DNA from: Oscillatoriales cyanobacterium
Lineage (GTDB): Bacteria > Cyanobacteriota > Cyanobacteriia > CACIAM-69d
DNA length: 64,000 bases
Assembly (NCBI GenBank): GCA_004292515.1
Contig: RDXB01000034.1
Coordinates: forward strand, 62,001 to 126,000
Direction of reading: 5' to 3'
The translations under genes and the position numbers were made by a program. The notes beneath the pieces are model-generated. The model ran no database searches. It had not been told where the DNA came from and worked only from the letters and a program-made list of their open reading frames with translations. The stretch's first letter is position 1. Each line of letters begins with the position of its first letter. Below, piece after piece: positions 37,045 through 46,461 of this stretch.

Positions 37045-38394
37045 ATGGCTGTTGCACCCGCGATCGAACCCGGCTTGATGGAAGCCGTTGAGCAACTTGA
37101 CTACCGCGTCACCGTTGCTGATGTTGCCGCCCAATCTGGTCTGAAGCTTGACCTGGCCGAACGGGGCTTAATGACCCTGGCGGCAGCGGCGGGCGGTAAC
37201 TTACAAGTGGCAGAATCCGGCGATATTGTCTATGTTTTTGGACAAAATTTTCGAGATACTCTCCGCGATAAATATTGGCAACTCCAAGCCAAGGAAAATT
37301 GGGAAAAAATTTGGCGAATCCTGTTTTATTTAATTCGTCTGTCCTTTGGGATTGTGTTGATTTTGTTGATTGTGGCGGTGATTGTAGCAATCACCGTTGC
37401 TGTTTTGGCCCTCAACAGTTCTCGGGATGACGACAACAACAGCTCCGATCGCGGATCGTCGAGCGGTTCTGGGGGTGGTGGTTTTGGCTACATCCCGATC
37501 GGCGGCTACTACGGCTGGGATTGGACTTGGATCTTTTTGCCGGACTATAGCGATCGCGCCTACCAACGCCAGCGCGAAAAACCAGAACTGAATTTCCTTG
37601 AAGCGATTTATTCATTCCTATTTGGAGACGGCAATCCTAACCAAAACCTCGAAAAAGAACGCTGGCAACTAATCGCCCAAGCGATTCGCCAAAACGGGGG
37701 TTCGGTTGTGGTTGAGCAAATCGCACCCTATTTGGAACTGTCGCCCACCAGCGCCAAAACCGCCGAACCGGATGAGGACTTAATGTTGCCGTTGTTGGTG
37801 CGGTTTAACGGCCAACCAGAGGTGACCGATCGCGGTGAAATTGTCTATCGCTTCCCCGAGCTGCAAACCACCGTTGCAGATGGACGACTGGGCGATCGGC
37901 TGCCCAAGTTCCAAGCCGAGCGCCGCTATCGGTTCAGTGCCGCCACGGGTGGCCAGCGGGGTTGGGCGATCGCCTTGGGTGTCGCGTTGTTTGTGCTGTC
38001 CTTGGTGCTGGGTGGCCTAATTGCGTCTGGTTCAGCAGCCACCTTTGGGGCAGCGCTGCCCTTCTTGAAACTGACCTTCACCCTGGGCCTGGGTTACAGC
38101 GTGGCATTTTTGAGCGTGCCGGCTGTTCGCTGGTGGGTGATCTCACGCCGAAATGAGGCGATCGAGGCCCGCAACCAACTGCGCCAACGCCGGGCCGAGC
38201 TGCTGGCCAACCCCACCCCGGAACTGGCCCCCAAACTGCAAGCGGCCCGCCGCCTGCAACAGGAAATGACCACGATTCGCGATCGCGACTTGACCTACAC
38301 CACCGAAATGGACGTGACCGAACAGGAATCGCTCAACTCCGATGCGGTCGATCGCGCTTGGCAACAGCGCCTGAATGCGTCCAATCCCGACTAA
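37045..38394 (+). CDS. Conserved cyanobacterial/plastid-type membrane protein, two winged-helix-like modules
   Basis: From ATG 37045 (MAVAPAIEPGLMEAVEQL) the protein has 449 residues. A helix-turn-helix-like module (VTVADVAAQSGLKLDLAERG, ending GDIVYVFGQNF) occurs at residues 20-75 and again at about 205-275 (WQLIAQAIRQNGGSVVVEQI, ending GEIVYRFPELQ). Transmembrane helices lie near residue 100-125 and as a pair at about 310-365. A Gly/Ser-rich linker (SSSGSGGGGFGYIPIGGYYG) follows the first helix. Similar proteins occur in cyanobacteria and chloroplasts; I cannot assign a function. Confidence 0.78.
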   Translation: MAVAPAIEPGLMEAVEQLDYRVTVADVAAQSGLKLDLAERGLMTLAAAAGGNLQVAESGDIVYVFGQNFRDTLRDKYWQLQAKENWEKIWRILFYLIRLSFGIVLILLIVAVIVAITVAVLALNSSRDDDNNSSDRGSSSGSGGGGFGYIPIGGYYGWDWTWIFLPDYSDRAYQRQREKPELNFLEAIYSFLFGDGNPNQNLEKERWQLIAQAIRQNGGSVVVEQIAPYLELSPTSAKTAEPDEDLMLPLLVRFNGQPEVTDRGEIVYRFPELQTTVADGRLGDRLPKFQAERRYRFSAATGGQRGWAIALGVALFVLSLVLGGLIASGSAATFGAALPFLKLTFTLGLGYSVAFLSVPAVRWWVISRRNEAIEARNQLRQRRAELLANPTPELAPKLQAARRLQQEMTTIRDRDLTYTTEMDVTEQESLNSDAVDRAWQQRLNASNPD

Positions 38395-38436
38395 GCCCGA
38401 TGCATCTCGACTTGTCTGGAGGCTCGCCGATCGGGC

Positions 38437-39414
38437 CTAGCCCAGCCGAATCGTTAGGCGCAAATAAACCGAAATCGCTTGGCCCGCCGTGGTCACGGCC
38501 GGGCTAAAGCGCAACTGAGCGATCTGGGATTGCAACCCCTGCTCGGCGGCCGCACTCAGCCCCGGCGTAAGGATGCCCGCAAAACCCACCGAACCATCGG
38601 CCATCACCGCCAGCTTCAGATCCACCGTGCGCCCAGCCCAGGATGCCAGCTCGGGGTAGCGATCGAGGTTCAAGCTCGGTGGAGCCGATTGCAATTCGGG
38701 CGATCGGCTCAAATCTCCCCCTTGGATCGCGTCCCCCCCATCCCCCGGCGGAATCAGCACCAACCCCACCACCGCAACCGCCAGCCCGCCACCACCAGGT
38801 CGTTGAGTCGAATTGCCGGAGCCAGAGCTAGGATCATTGGCAGGTGGCCGCCCCCCCGAATCGGGCCCCGGCCCACCGAGTGGTGGTGGCGGCGCAGTCA
38901 ACCCCGGCGTGCCGTAGTCGGGCGGCATATTCGGATCGATCGGGTCGGGATTGATAGGCTGATCCGGAAACGGGGCTGCATCGGTGGCTCCCCCGTCGAA
39001 GGGAACCGCCGGAGCCGGCCCACCGCCGGCCAATTGGCTCGGATCAAGTTGTCGAAGCTGCGGCAAGGGGCGCAAGGGCCCTTGCGGAACAGCAGCAGGG
39101 GGAGTCGGGGGAGTTGGGGGAGTCGGTGGGCGATCGGGCAAGATCCCGGTCGGTTGTCCCACAGGCTGCCCCGTCTGGCCCGTCTCTGCGGGCAACACCA
39201 CCCGCGTGATCGGCACGGGCACAGTCGCCCCGCCACTGCTGGCCCCAGCACCACCCAAGCCCACCAAAGCCACCACATGCAGCCCCAGCGCCGCCAACCC
39301 GCAAGACCACCAAAACCGCCGTGATCGCCCGGCCGCTTGGTAGTGCAAGGGCAAGCCCGCCGGGTAGGGCCGATGGACGGATGAACTGGGCAACATTGGC
39401 AAACGATCGGTCAT
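38437..39414 (-). CDS. TonB-like protein with proline-rich spacer
   Basis: This 325-residue protein has a cytoplasmic N-terminus, one membrane helix at about residues 33-58 (FWWSCGLAALGLHVVALVGL), and a long Pro/Gly-rich periplasmic spacer (PPTPPTPPTPPAAVPQGP). The C-terminal domain resembles TonB: VDLKLAVMADGSVGFAGILT, then AAEQGLQSQIAQLRFSPAVT, then ISVYLRLTIRLG. TonB transmits proton-motive energy to outer-membrane transporters. No ExbB, ExbD or receptor gene is in the window. Confidence 0.7.
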   Translation of the reverse strand: MTDRLPMLPSSSVHRPYPAGLPLHYQAAGRSRRFWWSCGLAALGLHVVALVGLGGAGASSGGATVPVPITRVVLPAETGQTGQPVGQPTGILPDRPPTPPTPPTPPAAVPQGPLRPLPQLRQLDPSQLAGGGPAPAVPFDGGATDAAPFPDQPINPDPIDPNMPPDYGTPGLTAPPPPLGGPGPDSGGRPPANDPSSGSGNSTQRPGGGGLAVAVVGLVLIPPGDGGDAIQGGDLSRSPELQSAPPSLNLDRYPELASWAGRTVDLKLAVMADGSVGFAGILTPGLSAAAEQGLQSQIAQLRFSPAVTTAGQAISVYLRLTIRLG

Positions 39415-39633
39415 GGCTAGGGCCCCACTTTCCCAAAGGCGATCGAGGAGTCTTATGATCCAAGCTATCTCGATCCAAGCTATCTAAAAATCCAGTCAGG
39501 CGATCGCGATCTGGTTAGACCGAGATAGAACGGTTCGCCGTTACCCAAAGTGATCGCCCACCATTTAACCGGCCAGAGACCCGTCATTACAAACTGATTC
39601 ACCCAACTGCCATTACAACAGCCCCATTCCCCT

Positions 39634-40251
39634 ATGAGCGCCACCAGCACCGCCCCCCAACTGCAAACCGCCCTCGACTACTTCAAACAAAGCGCCGGCC
39701 AGTGGCAATCCCAGCGCGTCACCCATCACCTGGCCTTTCGACGGGCCGAAATTGGTGAATCGGCAATTCAAGTGGAAATGCTGGACGTGAGCGATCCGCG
39801 CGTGGCCGAAATTTGCCAGATGTATGACATCGACCCCGCGACGGCCGCTGGCGGGGCTTTGGTGACCTGGAAGAGCTTGATGGCCTGGGATGCTTCAGAA
39901 GAAGAGAACCACGAAGGCAAAACCGTGATGGTGATTGTGCCCGATGGCGATGACGATCGCCGGGGTAAGCTGCTACGCGAACGGGGCTATGCAGAAACGG
40001 CTCCCGTGGCGGGCGAGTATCACCTCGATGACGAAGGCGGCATGGTGCTGACCACCGAATACGAAACCATGAGTTCCGTGGAGCGGTTTTGGTTCCCCAA
40101 TCCCCATTTGCGGATGCGAACCAGCGTGCTGAAGCGGTTTGGCGGCTTCAACACGGCCACCTTCTGCACGGAAGTGCGCGCTGGCCACGACCAGGAAGCC
40201 GTGGCCACCACCGGGGCGATCGAACCGGTGATGTCCGTTCTGGGCTGGTAG
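39634..40251 (+). CDS. cpcS: Phycobilin lyase of the CpcS/CpeS family
   Basis: The protein has 205 residues. The N-terminal KQSAGQWQSQRVTHHLAFRR signature and the later VERFWFPNPHLRMRTSVLKR and FGGFNTATFCTEVRAG segments mark an S/U-type bilin lyase. This is a lipocalin-like barrel that attaches phycocyanobilin to Cys-82-type sites on phycocyanin and allophycocyanin. A paralogue lies at 53392. In some cyanobacteria CpcS and CpcU act as a heterodimer, so the two may be partners. The last codons (LGW-stop) merge with a 16-bp tandem array. cpcG lies 585 bp downstream. Confidence 0.9.
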   Translation: MSATSTAPQLQTALDYFKQSAGQWQSQRVTHHLAFRRAEIGESAIQVEMLDVSDPRVAEICQMYDIDPATAAGGALVTWKSLMAWDASEEENHEGKTVMVIVPDGDDDRRGKLLRERGYAETAPVAGEYHLDDEGGMVLTTEYETMSSVERFWFPNPHLRMRTSVLKRFGGFNTATFCTEVRAGHDQEAVATTGAIEPVMSVLGW

Positions 40252-40346
40252 GTTTCTGGGCTAGTAGGCTTCTGGGCTAGTAGGTTTCTGGGCTGGCAGG
40301 TTTCTGGGCTAGTAGGTTTCTGGGCTGGCAGGTTTCTGGGCTGGTA
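40237..40346. repeat. 16-bp tandem array overlapping the cpcS stop codon
   Basis: Six copies of GGTTTCTGGGCTAGTA (variants GGCA, GGTA) run from 40251 to 40346. A partial copy (GTTCTGGGCTGGTA) forms the last codons of cpcS, including its TAG. A further decayed GTAGGTTGGCT pair follows. Confidence 0.92.
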
Positions 40347-40835
40347 GGTTGGCTGAAATGTAGGTTGGCTAAAAGTATTGGTTGGCTGGCGATCGACAAT
40401 CTTGACCATGCAACTTTGACAACCTTCGCAATATCGGCTAGTTGCCCGCCGATCGCCCCGTCATCCTGACCGCAATTAGAGTCGGTTCGTGAAGATGCAC
40501 CAGCGACGTGAAACGCTTTGGTACAATTTGCGATAGCTCGCAATGCTTTGAGACAGTGGAGTACCCTGTTGCTTCCACTGGACTGGCGATCGCCGCCCAT
40601 GGCGTGCAGCGCCGACCAACCAGAGCCGAAACGTGCATTCTGAAGGATGCATGTCAAGCTTTATTAAGCGCCTTTCAGGAAACGCGATCGCCCTCGCACC
40701 AATCTCGTAACCTGAAAAATGGCAAATTCGGCAACGTGGGTTCTCCAACCCACCGCCACCCAATGTGCCTTTAACAAGCGCACGTTAACAAAGCCCGTGA
40801 CTTTTTGAGACTACCGAGACTACGGAGATTCTGAC
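40347..40835. other. cpcS-cpcG spacer
   Basis: This is the leader and promoter region of cpcG, about 0.5 kb. No credible ORF is seen. A GGAG ribosome-binding site sits about 8 bp before the GTG start of cpcG. Nearby GACTACCGAGACTACGGAG is a short duplication. Confidence 0.5.
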
Positions 40836-41597
40836 GTGGCTATTCCTGTATTGAACTTTGCCCCTTCTTCGCAAAACCAACGTGTGGCTGGTTACGAAGT
40901 GGGCAGCGAAGAGCAACCGAAAATTTACGCAATCGAAAACGTCTTCTCTGGCGGTGATATTGACGAGCTGATCTGGGCGGCTTACCGTCAGGTCTTCAGC
41001 GAGCACCAAAACATCGCCAACAATCGCCAAACCTTCCTGGAATCGCAACTGCGCTACGGCCAAATCACCGTCAAGGATTTCATCCGAGGCTTGGCTACGT
41101 CCGATAGCTTCCGTCGCTTGAACCTGGAAACCAACAGCAACTATCGCTTCGTGGAAATCTGCGTGCAGCGGATTTTGGGTCGCGACGTGTACAGCGATCG
41201 CGAAAAGATTGCTTGGTCGATTCTGCTGCCCACCAAGGGTCTGCAAGGCTTCATCGACGCACTGGTGGACAGCGATGAGTATGCCAACAGCTTTGGTGAC
41301 AACACGGTTCCCTACCAAAAGCGCCGGATCCTGCCCCAGCGCACCCAAGGTGAGACTCCTTTCAACCTGAAGACTCCTCGCTACGAGTCCTACCACCGCA
41401 GCCAACTGGGCTTCCCCCAAACCATTTGGCAGAACTCCGTGCGCCGCTTTACCCCTCAAGAGCAAAAAGCTGGTGCTGGCAACCCCGCTGGTTTCCTGGG
41501 CATGGCGCGCTCGGTCACGCCTTCGTTGCCCGTTACGCCTCGCACGCCGCTGGCCAACATCAACATCGCGACCGCTGTGCCTTACCGCAAGCGCTAA
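40836..41597 (+). CDS. cpcG: Phycobilisome rod-core linker CpcG
   Basis: This 253-residue linker connects phycocyanin rods to the allophycocyanin core. The N-terminal [20 protein letters not shown] is typical of CpcG. The Pfam00427-type linker domain spans about 25-160 ([20 protein letters not shown], then [19 protein letters not shown], then [17 protein letters not shown]). The tail is basic and lacks a hydrophobic C-terminal helix of the CpcL type. The start is a GTG with a GGAG ribosome-binding site. A strong terminator follows, so the gene is probably monocistronic. Codon use is biased, as in highly expressed genes. Confidence 0.96.
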   Translation: MAIPVLNFAPSSQNQRVAGYEVGSEEQPKIYAIENVFSGGDIDELIWAAYRQVFSEHQNIANNRQTFLESQLRYGQITVKDFIRGLATSDSFRRLNLETNSNYRFVEICVQRILGRDVYSDREKIAWSILLPTKGLQGFIDALVDSDEYANSFGDNTVPYQKRRILPQRTQGETPFNLKTPRYESYHRSQLGFPQTIWQNSVRRFTPQEQKAGAGNPAGFLGMARSVTPSLPVTPRTPLANINIATAVPYRKR

Positions 41598-41673
41598 ATC
41601 GGTTGTTGATCGGGGCGACCGCCGCCTGAATGTCCTGAATGGTCACTCGGTTGCGATCCATCATCAATAAATG

Positions 41674-41711
41674 AATGGAGGACTGGAATTATTTCCAATC
41701 CTCCATTTTTG
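41674..41711 (+). terminator. Rho-independent terminator of cpcG
   Basis: ATGGAGGACTGGAA pairs with TTCCAATCCTCCAT over a TTAT loop with one mismatch, followed by a T-run (ATTTTTG). It lies about 77 bp past the cpcG stop. Confidence 0.92.
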
Positions 41712-41828
41712 TTTGGTTTGAGCTGACCTGGGTTTCAGGTCATTGGTCATTGTGGGGGCAGTTTGCCCATCCGTAGTAGCACGGCTGCCTTAATTCATTG
41801 GGTCAAAGCTACGAAGCCAGTCGCCGTA

Positions 41829-41849
41829 ACAAGGGGCTTAAGCCCCTTG
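41829..41849. repeat. Dispersed palindrome, solitary copy
   Basis: ACAAGGGGCTTAAGCCCCTT + G is the core palindrome of the dispersed repeats, here without recognisable element ends. It lies in the 420-bp spacer between the convergent cpcG and groEL2, which holds no gene. Confidence 0.85.
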
Positions 41850-42019
41850 CTGCCTGACGATCAGGTAACGGCAACAGTCATTTGAATTGACCTGGCAAAA
41901 TAAGCTCGCCGCACTAGTAGGGCGGTGATCGCGACCGATCGGACTCGTTGGGTTCCCGGCCGGTCAGATGCTTGCGCTATGGATGTGATGAGCGATCGCT
42001 CCGGCAACTAGGCGACGGG

Positions 42020-43720
42020 TTACATCCCGAAGCCACCCATGCCCATGCCGCCCATGCCCATGCCGCCCATACCCATGCCGCCCATACCACCCATGCCGCC
42101 CATGGGGTCGCCACCGCCAGCGGGTGCGGCGGCCTTGGGTTCGGGCTTATCCACCACGAGGGCTTCGGTGGTCAAGACCAACCCGGCGATCGAGGCCGCA
42201 TTTTGCAGGGCAATTCGCAGCACCTTCGCCGGGTCGATGATTCCCGAAGCTGCCGTGTCTTCATAGTTGCCGGTAATGGCGTTGAAGCCGATGTTGCCAC
42301 CGCGATCGAGCACCTTTTGCACCACCACGGAGCCTTCATAGCCAGCGTTGTCGGCAATTTGCCGCAGGGGAGCCGTGAGCGCGCGGGCAATGATTTCTGC
42401 GCCGATCGCCTCTTCGCCCACCAGGGAGGTCTTAAATTCGCTGGCTAGACGCGAGAGTTGCATCAAGGTCGAACCACCACCGGGAACCACCCCTTCGGCG
42501 ATCGCTGCTTTGGTCGCATTCACCGCATCTTCGATCCGTAACTTGCGTTCCTTCAGTTCGGTTTCGGTGGCTGCACCCACCTTGATCGAAGCCACACCAC
42601 CAATCAAGCGCGCAATTCGCTCTTGCAGCTTCTCGGTGTCGTAGTCGCTGTCGGTGGTGGCCAACTCTGCGCGCAGTTTCTCAACGCGGGCCGCGATACC
42701 AGCCTTGTCGGCATGATCACCCGCCACGATCGTGGTCGCATCCTTGGTAATCTTCACCTTCCGCGCCAGACCCAGCACGGTTTCATCGCAGGATTCCAGC
42801 TTGGTGCCGGTTTCTTCGCTGACGACCTGTGCGCCCACCACCAAGCCAATGTCTTCCAACATAAACTTGCGGCGCTCACCAAAGCCGGGAGCCTTGACCG
42901 CAACGACATTGAGCACGCCGCGCAGCTTGTTGATCACCAAGGTCGAGAGGGCATCGCCTTCGATGTCTTGGGCCACGATCAGCAGCGATCGCCCAGCGCG
43001 CACGGCCCCTTCCAGGATGCCCACGATGTCGGCGATGTTGTTGATTTTGCCGTCGGTCAGCAGCACGGCGGCATTATCCAACTCCGCAATCATCCGTTCG
43101 CTGTCGGTGACGAAGTAGGGCGAGGTGTAGCCGCGATCGAACTGCATCCCTTCCACCACATCCATTTCGGTGGTCAAGGACTTCGATTCCTCCACGGTGA
43201 TCACGCCGTTTTGGGTGACGCGCTCAAAGGCCTCGGCGATCGTGTTGCCAATTTCTTGGTCACCCCCGGCAGCTACGGCAGCAATTTGGGCGATCGCCTG
43301 GTTATTGCTAATGGGCTGGGCCAGGGTGTCGATTTCCGCCATCAGCCGGGCCACGGTCTTGTCAATGCCGCGCCGCAGGGCAATGGGGTTCACACCCGAG
43401 GTGACAATCTTCATCCCCTCGCACACCATGGCCTGGGCCAGCACCGTTGCGGTGGTGGTTCCGTCGCCTGCTATATCTTTGGTTTTGATGGCGACTTCAC
43501 GCACCAAGCGCGCGCCAGCATTTTCGAGGGGATCTGACAGCTCAATTTCCTTGGCGATCGTGATGCCATCATTCACGATGGTGGGCGTGCCAAATTTCTT
43601 TTCCAGCAGGACGTTGCGACCCTTGGGGCCTAGCGTGACGCGCACGGCATCAGCCAGGGCATTCACGCCATTTTCGAGGGCGCGGCGCGATTCGTCGCTA
43701 AAGGAGACGATCTTAACCAT
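42020..43720 (-). CDS. groEL2: Chaperonin GroEL2 (60 kDa), not paired with groES
   Basis: This 566-residue chaperonin carries [16 protein letters not shown] and [20 protein letters not shown]. The N-terminus [20 protein letters not shown] and the Gly-Met-rich tail ([15 protein letters not shown]) match the cyanobacterial GroEL2 type and not GroEL1, which starts like KxIIYNExARRAL and has a different C-terminus. No groES is adjacent, as expected for groEL2. A CIRCE-like operator lies 63 bp upstream of the ATG, indicating HrcA control. The divergent neighbour is a papain-like amidase. Confidence 0.96.
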   Translation of the reverse strand: MVKIVSFSDESRRALENGVNALADAVRVTLGPKGRNVLLEKKFGTPTIVNDGITIAKEIELSDPLENAGARLVREVAIKTKDIAGDGTTTATVLAQAMVCEGMKIVTSGVNPIALRRGIDKTVARLMAEIDTLAQPISNNQAIAQIAAVAAGGDQEIGNTIAEAFERVTQNGVITVEESKSLTTEMDVVEGMQFDRGYTSPYFVTDSERMIAELDNAAVLLTDGKINNIADIVGILEGAVRAGRSLLIVAQDIEGDALSTLVINKLRGVLNVVAVKAPGFGERRKFMLEDIGLVVGAQVVSEETGTKLESCDETVLGLARKVKITKDATTIVAGDHADKAGIAARVEKLRAELATTDSDYDTEKLQERIARLIGGVASIKVGAATETELKERKLRIEDAVNATKAAIAEGVVPGGGSTLMQLSRLASEFKTSLVGEEAIGAEIIARALTAPLRQIADNAGYEGSVVVQKVLDRGGNIGFNAITGNYEDTAASGIIDPAKVLRIALQNAASIAGLVLTTEALVVDKPEPKAAAPAGGGDPMGGMGGMGGMGMGGMGMGGMGMGGFGM

Positions 43721-43782
43721 AGGGGTGTGGGGATTCGTTATGCGCGATCGGACAATGCTTCACCCCAAGACTTTAGGCAAAT

Positions 43783-43809
43783 TTGGCACTCACGGGAAGG
43801 GAGTGCTAA
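43783..43809. promoter_or_regulatory. CIRCE operator (HrcA site), one mismatch
   Basis: TTGGCACTC, nine bases, GAGTGCTAA. The consensus is TTAGCACTC-N9-GAGTGCTAA, so only the third base of the left arm differs. It sits between groEL2 and the divergent amidase gene and could affect both. Confidence 0.93.
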
Positions 43810-43972
43810 CCGAACCTGCGATCGTTCCTTTGGGCGGGTCGGGCGGTGTCAAGCGGCGGCCCTTAACCAAACTTAGGAAACGCGGGGAGGGGAAACCCTT
43901 GACGAAAAGCACTGATCAACAGTCTGTTTGTTACAAGGGTCTGTTTGTTACAAGGCTTGATCACAAACGGCT

Positions 43973-44590
43973 ATGAAAATTGCTCAATATCACGACGTGC
44001 ATCACCGGATGCGATCGGGGGACGTGATTGCCTTTGCGGCCCGGGATATCTTGTCGCAGATGGTGCGCTGGGGAACCCAGTCTACGGTGTCCCACGTGGG
44101 GGTAGTGGCGATCGACTCGGCGGCCGGCGTGATTGAAATTGTGGAATCCCATCCCTTGTCCTTTGACAAAGACAGCGGCAAATTCAAAATGGGGGTGCAG
44201 CGCAATCGGCTCTTGAGTTTGATTGAAGGCTTCCAGGGACAAATTTGGTGGCTGCCCCTGAGCGATCGCCACCACCAAACCCTTGATCAGCAATTGCTAG
44301 CAGACTTTCTGCAAGCCAATCAGGAGCGGGAATACGACTTTTCCCAAGCCCTGCTGTCGGGGCTGGATATTTTGGATGATGTGGGTTTAACCCATACCGA
44401 GCACGATCGCTCTAGCTTTTTTTGCTCTGAGCTGGTGGCGAGCGCCTTGCAGGAAGTGGGGATTTTAGGGGAAGTCAACCCCTCAGAAATCACCCCGATC
44501 GACCTTTGCCGCTTCTCGATCTACCACGATGAGTACTATTTGCTAACTGGAGAGGCTGTCGAAATTCCGGGCTACAACTCCGTTGATTAA
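43973..44590 (+). CDS. Permuted papain-like (YiiX/YebB, NlpC/P60-type) hydrolase
   Basis: This 205-residue protein has SGDVIAFAARDILSQMVRWG, then the His of TQSTVSHVGVVAID near the N-terminus. The nucleophilic Cys of SSFFCSELVASALQEVGIL comes late. This permuted His-before-Cys order is typical of YiiX/YaeF-like members of the NlpC/P60 superfamily. The group includes amidases and lipid-processing enzymes. No signal peptide is seen, so it probably acts in the cytosol. It is divergent from groEL2 with a shared 252-bp spacer. Confidence 0.82.
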   Translation: MKIAQYHDVHHRMRSGDVIAFAARDILSQMVRWGTQSTVSHVGVVAIDSAAGVIEIVESHPLSFDKDSGKFKMGVQRNRLLSLIEGFQGQIWWLPLSDRHHQTLDQQLLADFLQANQEREYDFSQALLSGLDILDDVGLTHTEHDRSSFFCSELVASALQEVGILGEVNPSEITPIDLCRFSIYHDEYYLLTGEAVEIPGYNSVD

Positions 44591-44630
44591 CCCAACCCTG
44601 CACGCCGGAGCGGGACGGGGGCGATCGCTC

Positions 44631-45221
44631 CTAGGGTGCGCTTTGCCATTCGGGCGACAGGGCACGGAAGTTAAAAAAGTCCACCCGGGGATGGCAGCGA
44701 ATGCAGGTGTTGAGGCTAACGGGATCGGGCAGCTTGACGCGCGGGTGGAGGGCTTTGAAGATGCGCGATCGCCCCAATCGGTAAGCCGCCTGTTCGCCTG
44801 CGTCGAGAGGGCGAGAATATTCCTTCAGATAGCCCCAAATGATTTGCAAGTTGGGGTCTGGGGGCGGGGCGATCGTCGTGCCGTAGTGGGCGGAGTCGCG
44901 AATCAACGTGCGCCACACCTGGGACGACAACAGGCCCGGCGGCACACCCAGGTGGCAACTGGCGCAGTTTTCCAAGTAGAGTTCGCGGCCCAAATAAAAC
45001 TCGGGGGCTACTCGATCGATCTCGCCGTTGGGATCGATCAAGGTGGATCGATCTACTGGGGTAACTTGGGCAATCTGGGTTGCCTGAGCCATAGACCCCG
45101 GCGCGATCGCCCTGGCCAAGCCGGCTCCGGTGGCGATCGTGATCAGCAAGATGCACAGCCCGCCCCAGATCCAAGACGATCGACCCGATCGCCGCTGATG
45201 TCTCCCGTTGGTTTCAGTCAT
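44631..45221 (-). CDS. Membrane-anchored or exported diheme cytochrome c
   Basis: This 196-residue protein has an uncleaved anchor or signal near residues 17-38 (SWIWGGLCILLITIATGAGL). The first haem motif is CASCHLGVPPGLL at about residue 85; the second, CIRCHPRVDFFNF, is near residue 173. The second axial ligands are not obvious. Length and spacing do not match cytochrome c6, cytochrome f or PsbV. It probably faces the lumen or periplasm. It converges with the amidase gene. Its electron-transfer partner is unknown. Confidence 0.85.
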   Translation of the reverse strand: MTETNGRHQRRSGRSSWIWGGLCILLITIATGAGLARAIAPGSMAQATQIAQVTPVDRSTLIDPNGEIDRVAPEFYLGRELYLENCASCHLGVPPGLLSSQVWRTLIRDSAHYGTTIAPPPDPNLQIIWGYLKEYSRPLDAGEQAAYRLGRSRIFKALHPRVKLPDPVSLNTCIRCHPRVDFFNFRALSPEWQSAP

Positions 45222-45377
45222 GCCACCGTTTAGCCTGTTGATTAACCCTGAACCATTTGCCGATGATTGACCTGCTTGTTGCCGCTTGTTGTTGATTACT
45301 GTTGCTGATTGAATTCTTGTCGATGAGGTTCTGGTCGATTGGACTTGATTTGAGTTTACGACGCTCCGGCCGGGATC

Positions 45378-45405
45378 ACCGGACAGGGCGATCGCCCTGT
45401 CCGGT
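45378..45405. repeat. 28-bp perfect palindrome centred on a HIP1 site
   Basis: ACCGGACAGGGCGATCGCCC + TGTCCGGT is fully self-complementary, and GCGATCGC sits at its centre. TTT follows on the plus strand. It lies between the cytochrome gene and the moxR stop, so it may end the moxR transcript on the minus strand, although the T-run is on the other side. Confidence 0.9.
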
Positions 45406-45453
45406 TTTGATCGGGCAGTCGATCAATCGATCAACCGTCAATCGATCAACCGT

Positions 45454-46407
45454 CTAGGAGGCCGTGGGTCGGTCGATCGGCACAGTTTGCAGTAGGCGCT
45501 CAATCGCCAACCGGGCATTTTTGCCCCCAGCCGGAATCAATCGATGTGACAGCACTGCCGGGGCCAACTGCTTCACGTCATCCGGCAACACATAATCGCG
45601 GCTGTCCAAAAAGGCCAGGGCCTGCACCGATCGCAACATGGCCACCGCCCCGCGCGGACTCACCCCCAACGTAATTTCGTCATCATTGCGAGTCGATCGC
45701 ACCAGTCGCAAAATATAGTCCTGCACCGCCGCCGACACCTGAACCTGGCGGCAGGCCCGTTGGAGCTGGCGCACCGATTCGAGAGAAATACAAGGCTGCA
45801 AATCATCAGCGATCGTCCCGGCTTGGTGGCGCTGCAACATGTGCAACTCTTCTTCCTCAGAGGGATAGCCCAGGGAAAACGACAGGGCAAAGCGATCCAT
45901 TTGGGCTTCCGGTAGCGGAAACGTGCCTTGATATTCGATCGGGTTTTGGGTCGCGATCGCAAAGAACGGCTCCGGCACCGGCCGCGAAATCCCATCCAGG
46001 GTCACTTGTCGCTCTTCCATCACCTCCAGCAGGGCCGCTTGAGTGCGGGGCGTGGCCCGGTTAATTTCATCCGCCAGCAGCACGTTGCCAAAAGCCGGCC
46101 CCGGCACAAACTCAAAACGCCCCTGTTGAGGGTTCCAAATATTCGTTCCGGTCACATCCCCTGGCAACAAATCCGGCGTGCATTGCAGTCGCTGAAACTT
46201 GCCGTCGATCGATCGCGCCAAGGACTTAGCCAGCAAGGTTTTGCCCACACCCGGCACATCCTCAAGCAAGGCATGGCCCCCACCCAGCAGCGCCACCAAC
46301 ACCAGTCGAATTGCGTCGTCCTTGCCAACAATGGCCCGGTGCAAGTTGTCTTGCAAGGCCTGTAATTCTTGCTTATACCGCTCTAGGGTTGGTGCAGATT
46401 CGCCCAT
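45454..46407 (-). CDS. MoxR-family AAA+ ATPase
   Basis: This 317-residue ATPase has a Walker A motif in EDVPGVGKTLLAKSLARSID and a Walker B in NVLLADEINRATPRTQAALL. It also has the MoxR signature ATQNPIEYQGTFPLPEAQMD + RF and a C-terminal lid (LGVSPRGAVAMLRSVQALAF). MoxR ATPases act as chaperones in cofactor insertion and are usually next to DUF58 and VWA genes. None is present here, so its client is unknown. It lies 180 bp downstream of ribF on the same strand. Confidence 0.94.
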   Translation of the reverse strand: MGESAPTLERYKQELQALQDNLHRAIVGKDDAIRLVLVALLGGGHALLEDVPGVGKTLLAKSLARSIDGKFQRLQCTPDLLPGDVTGTNIWNPQQGRFEFVPGPAFGNVLLADEINRATPRTQAALLEVMEERQVTLDGISRPVPEPFFAIATQNPIEYQGTFPLPEAQMDRFALSFSLGYPSEEEELHMLQRHQAGTIADDLQPCISLESVRQLQRACRQVQVSAAVQDYILRLVRSTRNDDEITLGVSPRGAVAMLRSVQALAFLDSRDYVLPDDVKQLAPAVLSHRLIPAGGKNARLAIERLLQTVPIDRPTAS

Positions 46408-46434
46408 CGTCTTGCTCTGTTTTGTGGAGATTGG

Positions 46435-46461
46435 TGGAGATTGGTGGAGATGGTTTTCGGG
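46435..46461. repeat. 10-bp tandem repeat upstream of moxR
   Basis: TGGAGATTGG is repeated two and a half times (TGGAGATTGGTGGAGATTGG + TGGAGAT). A second imperfect duplication of GGTTTTCGGGAAAATGA / AGTTTTCGGAAAGATGA follows. Both fall in the ribF-moxR spacer. Confidence 0.85.

Noticed and set aside
40251-40346. Regular 16-bp array considered as a CRISPR
   Set aside because: Units are contiguous with no unique spacers, so it is a simple tandem repeat. No cas gene is present.
42623-43537. 304-aa plus-strand ORF opposite groEL2
   Set aside because: Antisense of a highly conserved chaperonin gene with His/Gln-rich composition; no motif.
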